The notes below the pieces were generated by a model. That model was not told where the DNA came from and searched no databases. It saw only the letters and a program-made list of their open reading frames with translations. A DNA stretch of 64,000 bases, taken from positions 7,816,056-7,880,055 of the forward strand of contig CM039189.1 in the NCBI GenBank assembly GCA_008360975.2. The letters run 5' to 3'. Of this stretch, positions 23,960 to 35,760 are shown one piece after another. Within the stretch, counting starts at the first letter, position 1. The number at the start of each line of letters is the position of its first letter. The translations under genes were made by a program, and so were the position numbers. The stretch comes from Lichenostomus cassidix (Eukaryota; Chordata; Aves; Passeriformes; Meliphagidae).

Positions 23960-24102
23960 TGTTTTTTGGTGAGGGTGGTCAAGCACTGAAACAGGTTGAC
24001 CAGAAAGATCCATGCCTGGAGATACTCAACACCCAGCTGGGCAATGTCTTGGGCCTTGACTCTATCTCCAGAGGGGCTCTCCAGCATCAGCTGTTACATG
24101 TG
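23960..24102 (+). mobile_element. CR1 LINE 3' fragment
   Basis: GGTGAGGGTGGTCAAGCACTG, AAACAGGTTGACCAGAAAGA, CCTGGAGATACTCAACACCC, AGCTGGGCAATGTCTTGGGC and CTCCAGAGGGGCTCTCCAGC match, in order, the well-known avian CR1 tail (agggtggt..gcactggaacaggttgcccag; cctggagatattcaaaaccc; ctgga..cggtcctgggc; ctccagaggtcccttccaac). A piece before 'ctccagagg' is shortened. The terminal ATTCTRTG-type 8-bp repeats are no longer visible. CR1 is the main LINE of birds and reptiles, and this copy is divergent and surely dead. Confidence 0.85.
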
Positions 24103-24459
24103 AAGGCTTTGCTTTGGTCTTGCCTCTAAAATAGGCTAAAGGGCTCCTTCTTCTTGAAGAAATGGGCAAAAAAATTCTCCGAGGACAGCAAATGGCCAGC
24201 AAACAGCCTCCAGACTTCATGGACAAGTGAGGAAATGCAAATCCTCTGCTCCACAAAATTAGTAACACAGGACCTCAAACACTGCAGCCTACAGCTAGAT
24301 GCAGCTTGCACAGCTCCGAGGACTAGAATATGTGGAAAATTTCTTTTTTCTTTTTTTGTCTATCTGTTTTTAGACAGGAGCGTGGGGAACTGAGTAGCAG
24401 GGTCATGCTCTTTTCATCCTGTGGTCTGCCTCAATCTAAACACTGGCCACAGTGGAGTC

Positions 24460-24560
24460 CAAAGCACGTTTCGCTGTGGTAATAAAAAGATTGTGGTCAT
24501 TTCAAAAGCAATTAAGGCCTCATAATCGATTATGCTTTTACCACAGCCATCTTTGCCCTT
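24460..24560. promoter_or_regulatory. Candidate element with RUNX-type sites and AT palindrome
   Basis: GCTGTGGTAA (24473-24482) is mirrored exactly by TTACCACAGC (24538-24547), and a third TGTGGT core lies at 24492-24497. TGTGGT is the RUNX recognition core. Between the arms sits the perfect 12-bp palindrome ATAATCGATTAT (24522-24533), which contains two inverted TAAT cores 2 bp apart. CGTTTCGC just upstream retains CpGs. Stem and palindrome are each expected a few times by chance in 64 kb; the combination is what suggests function. Confidence 0.38.
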
Positions 24561-25068
24561 GAAGCACACACCCAAGTAGAGAGAAATTGATGGACATTTT
24601 CATATGCCCTGCACACCACTCTAGAGGCTTTTCTTTCTATTTCTGACTGGTCAGATTCCAAAAATCCTCCAAAGCCAAAACGTTATAAAGTCAAAACCCT
24701 AAGAGGGGACTGCTTTTACTGTCTCATCACTGTCACAGAAAATGAGAGGGAGAAGGCTGCAGTGGTTCTAGTCATTCTTAGCAGAGATGTTCTCATTAGG
24801 AGAGGATTATGGCCCTGTGGCCCAACCAACCAATAAAGTTGGGTTTCCAATCCATGGCAAAGCAAATTCCATTACGGCACATCATCCCTCTTTCACATGG
24901 GTGGTGTGTGCAAGCATCTGCCTTCTCAGAGGGCAGTGTGGTATCTTCACAGTCATTTCAGGCAAATGGAAGCATATTCTGTCCATGCTTGGTGCTGACA
25001 CAGCAATAGTGCAACAAGACCTCCCTGTTGAGCCAGCTCTCTGACACATGTCTATAAAGCAGCAAGTG

Positions 25069-25086
25069 AAAAAAAAAAAAAAAAAA
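25069..25086. repeat. Poly(A) tract
   Basis: Eighteen consecutive A. There is no AATAAA signal and no visible target-site duplication, so a retroposed copy is not supported. Confidence 0.9.
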
Positions 25087-26336
25087 TCCTACCTCCTGCA
25101 GCCCAGTCCCTTGGCAGAGAGGGGATCCTTATCTTTTTCACCCATGACATGGCAGGTAGCAAACAGACCTATGCAGACACCTTGAAACCTCCAGCCCCAG
25201 AAGCTAAGAGGCTTCTTTCTGGATAGGTGACATGAGCAATGAGAACTTGATGAAGAGCTCCACTGGTTTCCCTGACTGTATTTGAATCCATGATCCTCTG
25301 CCTGAACCCTAATGAATGTGGGCAACAGATTATTTCTTGCCACTGCAGCAACCTCAATATATTGGAATGTTTGTATCATATCTCGCCATTCTTTTTTTTC
25401 CAAACTGAACAATCCATTTCCTCCAACCCTTCCACACAATTCCTATGGTCTTGGCCTCCAAGCAACGGTGTTATTCTGGACTTTGTTGAAAAGTTTTCAC
25501 TACACACAGCCAACTAAAGGATCCTTCCCTGTGTCTGATGTGATACTTGCATGCCTCGATGGGCTGTTTGCATGTTTTGTTGAGGTTTTTTGGTGGTTTT
25601 GCATCAGCACACCTTAGCTGACTTGCACCTAAGTTTTTGCTTAATTCTCAACTCCAGCTTTTCTGCAGAGCTGCTGTATAAGGTGTCTTCATGCAGCTGA
25701 TTTCTCCTGCCATACCTTGCCCTTGTCTTTAACAAAAATTCTCCTCTCAGATTGTGCTTTGCCAAACTCACTTATGCTTTAAAGTTGGCCTCAGCAGCTC
25801 TTCAGGGACAACTTCAAAATTAATAGGTATGTCCCTCTTTCCACCATCCCAGATGGTAAGGAAAGAATTTTGTAGCAACTAGTCTAGAATAGAGCCCTCA
25901 AGATCTCCCAGCCTGTAGTGTGAAAGTTGGACAATGAAATTACAATGATCAGTCCCTGAGTATTCTCTCAAGCCATCCTTACAGACACATTAGAGAAGAC
26001 TCACCTCAGCTCAACTTCCCTAGCTCAGTTGCAAGGCAACAAAGCTCCTGTTTTCTTTCAAAACCCTTTGAAAATTATTGTCAATACAACATTTTTAGCC
26101 TTAAATTACTGTGTATACATACATACCTATATCTATCTAAATAAAATAATCAGAGAGGGAGCAAAAGTTTGCCAGCAGCCTGAGGCTTCCCTCTCTGACC
26201 AGATGTACCCAGTTCATTTCCAATAAAATTCCATGGAAGCCACTGGCATCCCACTGGGATGTGCTAGGCACATATTAACTTGCTAAAATAACACAAGAGA
26301 TTTGCATGCATTCTGTTGTAATCTATCACTTCTCAC

Positions 26337-26351
26337 TTTTTTTTTTTTTTT
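26337..26351. repeat. Poly(T) tract
   Basis: Fifteen consecutive T followed by AATAG. It is a simple mononucleotide run with no recognisable retroposon beside it. Confidence 0.85.
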
Positions 26352-27119
26352 AATAGTCACTATGGTATCAAAGCAAAATACAACAGTATGGAAACTCAGG
26401 GTCACAGGCCAGCTTGCTCCTGCTCAGCATCCTCAACCTGCTGTGCTGAGTCCCCTTACACTCAGCTCATGTGGTTTGAAATTTCTTGGCCTAAAAACAC
26501 TGTAATCCTGACCTTCAGGGCTTCTCCTATATTGTCCTCTCCCAGATTTGGGATCTCACAGCCACAAGAATCCTACAGCCAGCGTGGTGCAATGTTTGAC
26601 ACCCATGAGATAGAACACATCCATTCCCAGAGGATCTAGACCAGCATCCAGGTGTATGCTTTGAAGAGCAATACGGCAAAAGTTCTTAATTTGAATAAAC
26701 AATCACCAAAGCTTAAGAAAGCAAGTCATTAGCGTAATGCCTGCAACAACCTTCAGCCTCCCTTTGGTTTCATTTTGTCATGAAAGGCAGTTCCATGAAA
26801 ATATGCACCATCCACAATGAAAACAGAGTGCTACGTTATAAACAGAAGAGCTTGGAAACGAGCCTGACTCAAAAATCCAGCTCTAGACACCCCCAAAATT
26901 TTTGTGAACCTCCTGAGAGACTCACATCCAACCTGCATAGCTCAGAGTCTTCTCTTCTGACCTCTGCTCCCCTGTGATGAGCAGTAGCCACAAGCAGAAC
27001 ATTGGCCAAGTGTGAAGCGGAGCTGGCTGCCCTCATGAAGTGCCTCTGCCTAGGACTCTGCCATCTCCTCCCACTCATTCATGCCCTCCATACTGCAGCC
27101 TCATCATCCCAGACCTCTA

Positions 27120-27500
27120 ATCACTTCATCTACACGCTGTCCATAAATTAGGAGACATCACAGTGTTATTTGGGGCACTGAACAAGATTACTGTGCAATT
27201 ACACCAACGAGCCACCTTTATCTCCAGGCTTGAAATCATGCCTTTACTTAAAACACTTTAAATCAATAAAATTATACTGTAGCCATAGACAGTACATACA
27301 GTTTTGCTTGCTGGAATGACCCCCATTATGTTCAACGGGAGATCTGTTTCTGCCTGATTCAAGCACAGCAAACAGACTTCAAGTAATGGCAAATGTCAAG
27401 TGGTTTTAGGAGGAAATAATTATAAATCATTCATGACAGCCTGCTATGTCCTAGCTGTTGGCTGGCTTATTCCTCTTGATTAGTGCTAATTTGCATACAA
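27120..27500. promoter_or_regulatory. Candidate conserved non-coding element
   Basis: The block runs from CCATAAATTAGG through TGTGCAATTACACC, AAATCAATAAAATTATAC and AAATAATTATAAATC to GCTAATTTGCATAC. An octamer ATTTGCAT (POU-type) sits at 27489-27496. Octamers of this form are expected about twice per window by chance and several others are present, so the octamer alone carries little weight. The AT-core density is the main argument. Confidence 0.37.
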
Positions 27501-30500
27501 CTCAGACCAGTACAGCAGTGACAGAGGCTCATCCAGAGAAAAGCAGGTACCCTGAAACACAAAGGCAGATGAATGGACTATGATGGGAGATACATAAACC
27601 CTGAATAACAGAGAAAGCACATAGTTAGTGATCTAACCATCTCTTCCTACTTAATAATCATCAAAGAGACCCAGCAGGAAGCAGAATAAAGAGAAAGCAG
27701 ACAAACATTCTCCTCCACACTGTGCACAGGGAAGCTGTGCAACTCCCTTTTGCCAGTGGCTGCACATACAGAAAGTTTCTAAGACCTCTGGGTCCATCTC
27801 CAGGGCCAAGGTGTGACAACCCACCTTTAAGGGCAGCCAGAGAAGAAGACAGGGATGGAGGACTGGGCTTGTCTTTGTCCACAACAGCAGAGAAAAGGGA
27901 TACACACAGGTATTGTCCACAGCTTGGCCTGAAGGCACCACTGATTCAGAACCACTCGGTAGCATGAGAAAGAAAGAAAATGGACTCCGAAGTCTGGATG
28001 TGATGTGAGGACCAGCCTCAGGGAGGTGGTGACTGACTGCAGAGCTGCCACAGGGATGGCAGGCAGAGGACCTGCTCCTCAGGATGTGGGCTGGAGCCCC
28101 AAAGCCACATGTATTACATAGGACCAGGGCTGGAGTGGGGCAGAAAGAACATTTCCAAAGGAGAGCGTGGGGAATCCAACCCCATCTTGAGTAACTTAAA
28201 CTCCCTCTGTAGCTTTATTATGCTATCCCAGGAGACAGGAAATTTTCAAGCAGCTCTGAGTCAATGAGGATTGTCTGACACAGTGACAGAGCCTTGATTT
28301 AACAGGGTGCTAATTAACTTCATGCATTTCAAGTCTGGCAAATGCAGAGCATCCCTGTTGAACCAGGGCCTACATGCAGCACTGAGATAGCTTAAGCCTG
28401 GAGAAGTAGGCTGGAAACATCTAACAAGAAGAGGATTTCCCATGATAAATCTGGTACTTCCTGCTTCTGGCTGTGCTGGGTTTACCACACAACTCGTCTT
28501 TCTCACAGTCCTTCGGCGCTGCTCATTTCATTCTCAGCTGGGCTCCAGACGCACAGAGGTGCAAGGAAAGGAAAATAATGAGACAAAGTTGGGATAGGCA
28601 AACATTGTGATGCTGGAGGCTGTTCAAGGCTCTCAGACACTTTGGTGGGTTTACAAACTGGGATAAGATTGTGAACCACTTCTTTTTTTCATGTAATTTA
28701 AAATGCATGCTCTCCCTCGTGTGCCACCAAGGGTGGCTCAATTATTAAAGGCACAAACAATTTTTGAATTTTTTTTTTTTTTCTGGGAGACTCAACTGTG
28801 CCCGGGAGAGTGAAGAAACCTGGACCACCTACCATAAGCTGAGTAGGCAGAATACTGCACGTAGTCCATACCCTGTGTTGTCTTCCCATGTTAGAACTTC
28901 AACTCTGGTGCCCAGCTGCCATTATAGCATCCCTACAGTCACTCTATGTCAACATTCCTTGTTTTGCAAAACAGAGATGATCCTGGAGTTGTAACACTCC
29001 AGCAAGCTACAATCTGGAAGTGATCTGGCTTCTCCCTAAAGCCTGGCATTTCCCTTCATGTCCCTTGAACAGAGTGACCAGGGATCAAATTAGACCTTTG
29101 ATTCAAGACTGAGCTTCAGTGTGCCACTAGTTGAAATTCATCCACTACTTATGCTGCTGCCTGCTCCAAAAGACTTCTCTTTATCCTTTTATATAGCTGC
29201 ATCCACAGGAGTTCCATTCCTTAAACCTACACCAAGTCGAATGATTGAATGATTCTGTTTTCTTCCTTTGTTTGTAATTTATCCAGTGTTTTTCATCAGC
29301 AGTGGTTGTCCCTTTGATATTAATTTTCTTCATAAGCACTGCCTCTCTGCTTTGCCCATGGTTCAGTCCCCAGAGATTTTTAAACATGACCTGTTCTCTA
29401 AAACCTGGCTTGTTGTCACTTTTGTCCAGCACCAAGATGTCAGTGCTCATTGTAGTCATGTGGGCAGAAGCTCAGTGGTGGGAGGTCTTAAAAGAGCTAT
29501 TTTGTTCCCTGCCTTTGGCATTGTGTAAAGAACTTGGATTTCATCTGCTGTTCAGCATCACCTTAAGGTCACTTTCAGACATATTGTGTTTCCAGGTCCC
29601 CCATCTCTAATAGCACAAGTTAAGATTGCTTTCAATTTTAATTTCCCTCCTTTTGATGATTCCACTCCAGTCTTAACGTGATTTGAACACGAGTTGCTTT
29701 TTTGGGTTTTAGGCTTCCTCTGAACACCTCTGCTGATCAGTTACTGATTAATTTAACCCACATTCACAATATGCAATTCAGAACATGAGACTAAATACTT
29801 GGACATTCATTAGAAACAGAGAAGAGAATATATTAGTGTCCCTCTGACTGATGCTTATACCCTCACATCTAGGCACTAAGTGCCTCTATAAATCAAATGT
29901 GGCATAAAAAGATGAGGAAAACTTTAGGGTTGCAGCAGGCAAACAGTGCCTCTGCTCCACTGAGAGTTTATCTCAAAGGAATCCTGACAGCCAAGCTAGC
30001 AATAGCTTTGTTGACTTTCTGTTGGTCCAAACATTTCCTTGCCTTTTCCATGTCACTTTCTCCATCTGCATCCCTTCAGATGACTCTTCTCTGCTGCTTC
30101 CCAAACCTGCAGCTTCAGACACAACAGTTCTAATACATTCATTGCCTGCAGCATTGCTCTGAAGAATGTGAGAAAGCCAAACTTGGGGCTGGACATCCCA
30201 TCACAACCACCCCATGAAATATTTCAGACTTCATCTCTGAGCATGTGGCCTGAATGGAGCTCTAGCAGCTCTTTTGTCCATCACACTCAGACTATGGAGC
30301 AGGCTGAAATAAAATATTGACTCCCAACCTCAAGGTCCACATTTTGCAGCCCTACATTATGGCTATAAATTATTTGCCCACGTAGATAGCTTTAAAGTTA
30401 AACTGTGTGCTTACCTCCCCTTCACTGTAAAATATTCTACTTGATGTATCTTATTAAAAAGAGCAAATCTCTTCACTAATATTCTTTTGGTAGGTATTAA

Positions 30501-32009
30501 CACACTTTATGACTACATTCTGGATTTTCTACTAGTGTAACCCAGGTCAGATCTAAACAATTGTACTTCCAGAAGCCTTTTATTAATCTGTACTCTGATT
30601 ATTTCTTAAAGAAGCAGGGCACTGAAATACAACAAAAAATTATTTTTCATTTTCAGCTTGAATTTATACAGGTTCAGGCCAAGTCATATAATTTAAAAGA
30701 AACATAAAACTCTCTGCCTCAGCTTTTCTGCACATAAGTCTCTTGAAAAATCACTGGGTCAAAAATTAAAAACCTTTCTAATTTAATGAGCTTTCTTCTT
30801 CTGATTTGTGGAAAACCCCATTTCTCCTTGATCATTCTGCTATTTACTCCTGTTCAACTCCACCAAATTTAAGCATTTTGAATTCTTCTCCAAGCAGCTG
30901 CACATTTCAATTGGCTGTGCTGTTAAATATTTCCCTTTCTGGCACCCAAGAGCCATCGATGGCCATACTTTTCTCATGGAGTCCTTCAACACTGCTGTGG
31001 AAGTTCAGAACCCATGAGCTAAGTACAAACTCATGAGCAATTGAGAGCTCTTCGATGACAGCTGAGAATCTCTCTGCAGTCCCAGGAAGTCAGACAGCTA
31101 AATCAAGGCTATAAAATAAAGCCAAAAGTTGGCCTTAAGATAATAAAAACATAAAATAAAAATGAATCATTGTATCAACTAATATAACAATATGAAGCTT
31201 TTATTGAAATAGTGACCTAAACTTGTCAGAAACAGCAAGTTTGTTTTATTGCAATACCACCAACCATAAAAGCACTTTTCTTTTCCCCTTCCCCTATCCT
31301 GGATCTGTGTCTGCCCAACAGCTGCCTCTGCATTGGGCCTGAACAACCAGGACACAATCATGGGAAGGAGTTCCTCCCACCTGAGCTGGGAGGGACCTGG
31401 GACCAGCAGCATCCTGTGCAGCCTGACAAAGGCAAACCCAGAGCAGGAGTGAAAATCAGCCACAGGCAGAAAAGTGTTTGCCAAATGTCACTCAAGTGGC
31501 CGAGGCAAAGAAGGAAGAGCAGCTGGTTGCTCAAATTCCACTGCAGTCCAAAATCCAAGGGTTTCAATGAGCTTCACACAAGCAGGTTTGCAGGCCCTGT
31601 GGATCATGAGCACAGCACAGGGATAGGGAGTGCTGGGAGGAGGCACAGCCTGATTTACTGGGCATCATTTTGGGATCAAACTTGTGTGAGAACAACATGG
31701 TCCAGGCAAATTTATGGAGAGTTTGTTCCATCCACCCACAGGAGCAAAGAGGGAGAAGGAAGCTTGCCCACTCCTACTAATTAACCACAGTGCAAACTTC
31801 ATAAACGTGCTCCTGACCTCCACCACAGCGCACACTTGAGTCATTCCAATAAAACAGGAAATGACACTTTGCCACAACATTACTAAGTCCATATCCCATA
31901 AAACCATTCAGGGAAGAGGGGAGGGGAAAAAGAGAGAGAAAAGCAAGAATAAAGCCAGCAATTATCTGTTATTAACCCAGTCCTCAGTGGTATCACATTG
32001 CCCCTAAAA
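27500..32009. other. Non-coding stretch, no gene seen
   Basis: No gene, RNA or datable repeat was recognised. A 14-T run lies at 28769-28782. The region near 30350-30560 (AAATTATTTGCCCACG, CTTATTAAAAAGAG, CTACTAGTGTAACCC) has a mild enhancer-like texture but too little to call. At 29205-29252, TTCCATTCC...GATTGAATGATTCTG recalls a CR1 end but does not align convincingly. Confidence 0.5.
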
Positions 32010-32180
32010 ATAATGACAGGGCAACAAAGCTTGTTTGCATCTTCCATATCCTTTGTGGGTTCCTCGTTATTCTAATGAGCTGCTGGAAAATGCACTTCAG
32101 TTACATCCCCACCGATTATTTCACTCATCACCCTGCTTTCATTTCCACCTGGCACCACAAGATGTCTTACAATTAACACT
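32010..32180. promoter_or_regulatory. Weak candidate conserved non-coding element
   Basis: AAAGCTTGTTTGCATC, TTCCTCGTTATTCTAATGAGC and CACCGATTATTTCACTC give CpG-retaining, homeodomain-like AT cores in about 170 bp. It is non-coding. The call is tentative. Confidence 0.28.
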
Positions 32181-33060
32181 TTGATCCTTTCTTTTTCTTT
32201 TCTTTTTCTTCTTCAGTTCTTTTTCCCCCCCTCACCCAGGGAGAAATGCAGACACTCGCTTTGGGAAAAGCTGAGAAATCTGGTGGATGAGGGTTGCCTC
32301 CATATTTTGTGCCAGACTGTGGGGCGACCAGGAGGCTGGGCACAGCTGGCAGAGCCACCAAACATCCTGCCTTTGCTCGCGTGACTCCTCTCCCCTGCAG
32401 CTGGTGCCACAAAGAAACCAGAAACAGTTCAAGAATAGATCGGCGTATAATGTCTGCCATGTGGGCTCAGGGGAAAAACAGGGAAGGGATGGAGGAGGGC
32501 AGCAGCACAGCCACTGCACGAGCAAACACGCTGTGGCTTGGTGGGTTTTTTCTGTCTCAGTGACTCATACCACTCATTGTAAGTCGCAGTCTGCCTTCTC
32601 TCATGTGGAGAGGGGGAAAAAAAGGAAAAATCTTATTTGTTTCAACAAGATCTCCTTGCCACCTTTTATTCCACCCTTCAGAGTCGTTATTCAAATTGCT
32701 TAAAGCTTCAAAGAGCTGAGATGGAGCTGGCAGGGAGCTAGGCTGCCAACCTCTGCTTCTCCTGTTCCTCTTCTCCTCCTGCTGCATCTCTTGGGTCCCC
32801 TGGATGGGGAAAATCCATACCAAGGGTCCTCCTTGCTTTGGCTGGAAATCTGGGCCATGGTGAGGTACCACAAGTTAAATACTGCCTATTTATGGGGCAG
32901 GAATTCCTGCAACAGCTGGGGAATGGAGCTGCATGTCACCCAGCACGAAGGGGACAAACCATCACAGAGCAACAGAGATGAACCTCATCCTCCACCAGCT
33001 AAAGCCAAAGGAGGAAACTTACACCTTTCAAAGGTTTGGATATTAGTCTCTGCTGAAATT
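32180..33060. other. Non-coding stretch, no gene seen
   Basis: A CT-rich tract lies at 32185-32235. Overlapping frames of up to 138 codons occur on both strands over the same bases, which is the signature of chance openness. No domain was recognised. Confidence 0.5.
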
Positions 33061-33810
33061 TAGGCAATTAAATGCATTTTTTGTCTTTTCATCCACAAAA
33101 AGTATTTTCTCGTGATTGAATTGCCCTCTCTTTCAGGAAGTGCTATTTAGGCTGTTTTTTAATTTCAAAATAATTTGGAAGAACATACAAAAATAGCTAC
33201 AAAAATATTTTGTACACTCCAAATCTATACGTTTTAAGATAAGCCTGGGGAGGTTTTAATATTATTTTGCTTTTAGAAAAATACAGGAAGCAGATTTTTT
33301 TCAAAAATCATTTTATCCACTCTAGATAGGGCTTGAAAACAATTTTACCATTACAATTTTTTGTCAGGAAAGCAGATTTCCAGTTGTCTCAAATACTAGA
33401 ACTCATCATAAAAATATTGAGAAAGGACATTTGTGCCAAAGTTAATTCTTTCTCCCCAAACTTGGTAAGAAAGGAAATTTTATAAGTAAATTTTATGAAA
33501 CAGAGGGGAAAAAATTAAAAGAAAGCATTTCTGGAATGTCATTATGTAATTTTTGGTTTTTTTACAGTTACAATATTTGTTCTTTCAAATGACTATTGGA
33601 CGTTATAAAAAATGCCATGAACATCAAGATGAAATGCTTGAGATTGTCTACAGAAAAGCTCAGAGAGCTTTGAAAATTTAATTGAAAAATCCACATTTTG
33701 GCTCTTTGAGGACAATTTGGAATTTCACAATGTTGATAACTTCACATTTTACTAGGAAAATGCTGATTCCTACGACACTTATGCTTGAGTATAACTTTGC
33801 TGCAGTTGTA
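33061..33810. other. Very AT-rich stretch of uncertain origin
   Basis: Runs such as TTTTTTAATTTCAAAATAAT, TAGCTACAAAAATATTTTG, AATTTAATTGAAAAATCC and GGAATTTCACAATG recur with little CpG. The repeated AAAAT/ATTTT texture could reflect a decayed AT-rich transposon or simply local composition. Nothing aligns to a family I know. Confidence 0.35.
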
Positions 33811-35500
33811 CTTGAATGAGGGTATTTACAAGGGCAAACTCACGCACACACTTGAGTGTTGACAGGATCAGAGCTTCTGGTAACTTGCTGACACTCAGTA
33901 CAACCTATAATGCTGTACAATGCTCACTTTATGTACACCAGACTTTGACCTTATTCATCAAAATACCCTTCTGACTTTGTTCCAAGGGCTTTTATGTTCT
34001 CTGAAAACAATAAAAGTTCCCTTTTATGACATTACAGCTTTCATTTCAAAGTGTGATGAGTGAATGTGGTGTTGTTTTCTTTATTAAGGCACAATGAGCT
34101 CGTAACGCCACGGCTCAAATTATTTTTACTTGGGCTTAACACAGCCCTGATACAACAACAAGCAGATTGGGGTCCAAAGTATAAATCCAGGGCACACACG
34201 AGCTCAAACCCCACCTCCCAAAATGGGAGATGACTTTGACCTCTCCAGCCGCAACCCACAGGGAGTGATTTTTGCGCTACGACAACTCCACTACACAGGG
34301 AAGTGATGGCTCTGCAGCACGTGGAGCTGTTCCACCAGCCCTCAGATCCCACAGCCACGTGAATGCAGATATCTCCTACTCACTCTGCTTTCCAGCATGA
34401 TTTTCTACAACTCCTGGATGCAATGAAGCCTTTAAAATACAATAGCCTAGAAGCACTGATACCAAAGTGTCTTTTGGAGGGGGTGATGTTGATCCCTAAA
34501 TTCCTTGGGAAAGAAAGAGTGAAAAAGAGCCTGGGTCACCATTAAAGCCAATCTTGGCTTCTTTCATTTTAACACAGATTTACTCACAGAGCCTATTTAC
34601 ATCTTTCCCTGAAAGAGATGCGAATAAAAAAATTGTCATTACGAAAAAACACACATGTAAAATGCTGCACAGATGCTCTGGCTCAGATTTTAAACACACC
34701 AACCTCCTCGGCACAAGTCTGAACAATGCTGAGTCAGTTCCAAGTCCAAAGCTGTGTTAGTAATGCCTTACTGGCACTGCTCTTGGACCCACCTTCCTCA
34801 CAACCAGCAAAAAGGATGCTTCCGCTGGGATAATTTATACCAGTTTCCCTAAGGAAATCCCCTGTAACTGCAGAAGTGCTGTTTTGCCAGGATAAGCTAT
34901 AACATTTATGCAGCATTTGCCAACACACATATATATACACATATATTTAAATTTTTTTTTATGAAAAACCATTCCTCTCTGCAATGCTGTTCCACCAGAA
35001 ATGATTCTTTGCGCAGATTTGGCTGGGAGTGCCAAGTGGAGATACAAAAGGCATTATTATATGAGGCTGGGGACTGGTTCCAAGCTCAGTCTAAGTAATT
35101 GAAAATAGGAAATGCTGAAAATCTAGCTCGCGTACACAATCCAGGAAAATGTTGCAAATACTGTGAGCCATTTCTTTGAACAAGGGAAGTAACCCAGTCC
35201 TGAACTAGGTCCTTAACTGGTGTGGCTGGCACAGCTCCACTAAACCAGACATCCTATATTGGTGTGCACACAACCCCAGATTTTCCCATTTTGGGGGTTT
35301 GTTTTGGAGTTTACATAGAGGCTACCTGTTATCTCTGGGAACACCTGGAGTATATTTCAAATGCTACCCAAAAAAAAAAAAAAAAAAAGGAAATTCTAGG
35401 CTCCTAGAACCTCAAATATGATGAAATGAAACCAAAGACAGAGGTGTGACCCCAAGAAGGCCATTTTTTTCCACATGAGAATGACCTTTAGTCCACTGTG
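33811..35500. other. Non-coding stretch, no gene seen
   Basis: There is a short AT dinucleotide patch near 34929-34947 and a 19-A run at 35370-35388. GAGCTCGTAACGCCACGG near 34088-34110 retains CpGs but is isolated. No exon or repeat family was recognised. Confidence 0.5.
35370..35388. repeat. Poly(A) tract
   Basis: Nineteen consecutive A following ATGCTACCC. No polyadenylation signal or target-site duplication was recognised. Confidence 0.9.
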
Positions 35501-35760
35501 AGCAAAGAAAAAAAGAACAAGAGAAAGAATGAGGGGAAAGGATAGAAGAGAGCAGTCAAGTGGAGGGGACAGATGGGGAATTCAGAGCGAGGGAGGAAGT
35601 GGGGAAAAAACCCCAAAGGGTGAAAAACCAAGGCAGATGAAGAAATAGGAATCAGAGGTGGAGGAGAGAGAAGGGGAGGGATGGGCAGTGATAAAGGGAA
35701 CAGGGTTAAAATGAGCAAACAGAGAAGGCACAAAGAGAAGGGCTGGGGTTAAAGGAGCAA
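35501..35760 (+). repeat. Purine-rich low-complexity stretch
   Basis: A hand count gives 45 pyrimidines in 260 bases, so the plus strand is about 83% purine. The tract is a mixture of GAAA, GGAGG and GGGGAA strings and not a clean tandem repeat. Long purine-pyrimidine asymmetry can allow triplex (H-DNA) formation. The proline- and leucine-rich minus-strand frames across it are artefacts. Confidence 0.75.

Larger units (their letters stand above)
24560..27119. other. Non-coding stretch, no gene seen
   Basis: No exon or repeat family was recognised. An 18-A run lies at 25069-25086 and a 15-T run at 26337-26351. The frames (for example 24787-25044 and 25089-25439) have no domain, and the region upstream of the A-run shows no polyadenylation signal that would suggest a processed pseudogene. 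Confidence 0.55.

Noticed and set aside
24787..25086. Open frame followed by an 18-A tract, as in a processed pseudogene
   Set aside because: No polyadenylation signal before the tract, no target-site duplication seen, and the product is unrecognised.
27489..27496. POU octamer ATTTGCAT as evidence of an enhancer
   Set aside because: About two copies are expected in 64 kb by chance and at least six occur (for example at 22026, 23143, 24234, 44285 and 53113 on either strand), so the motif alone is not informative.
29205..29252. Possible CR1 3' end with TGATTGAATGATTCTG
   Set aside because: The upstream sequence does not align to the CR1 tail, and the 8-bp repeat resemblance is too short.
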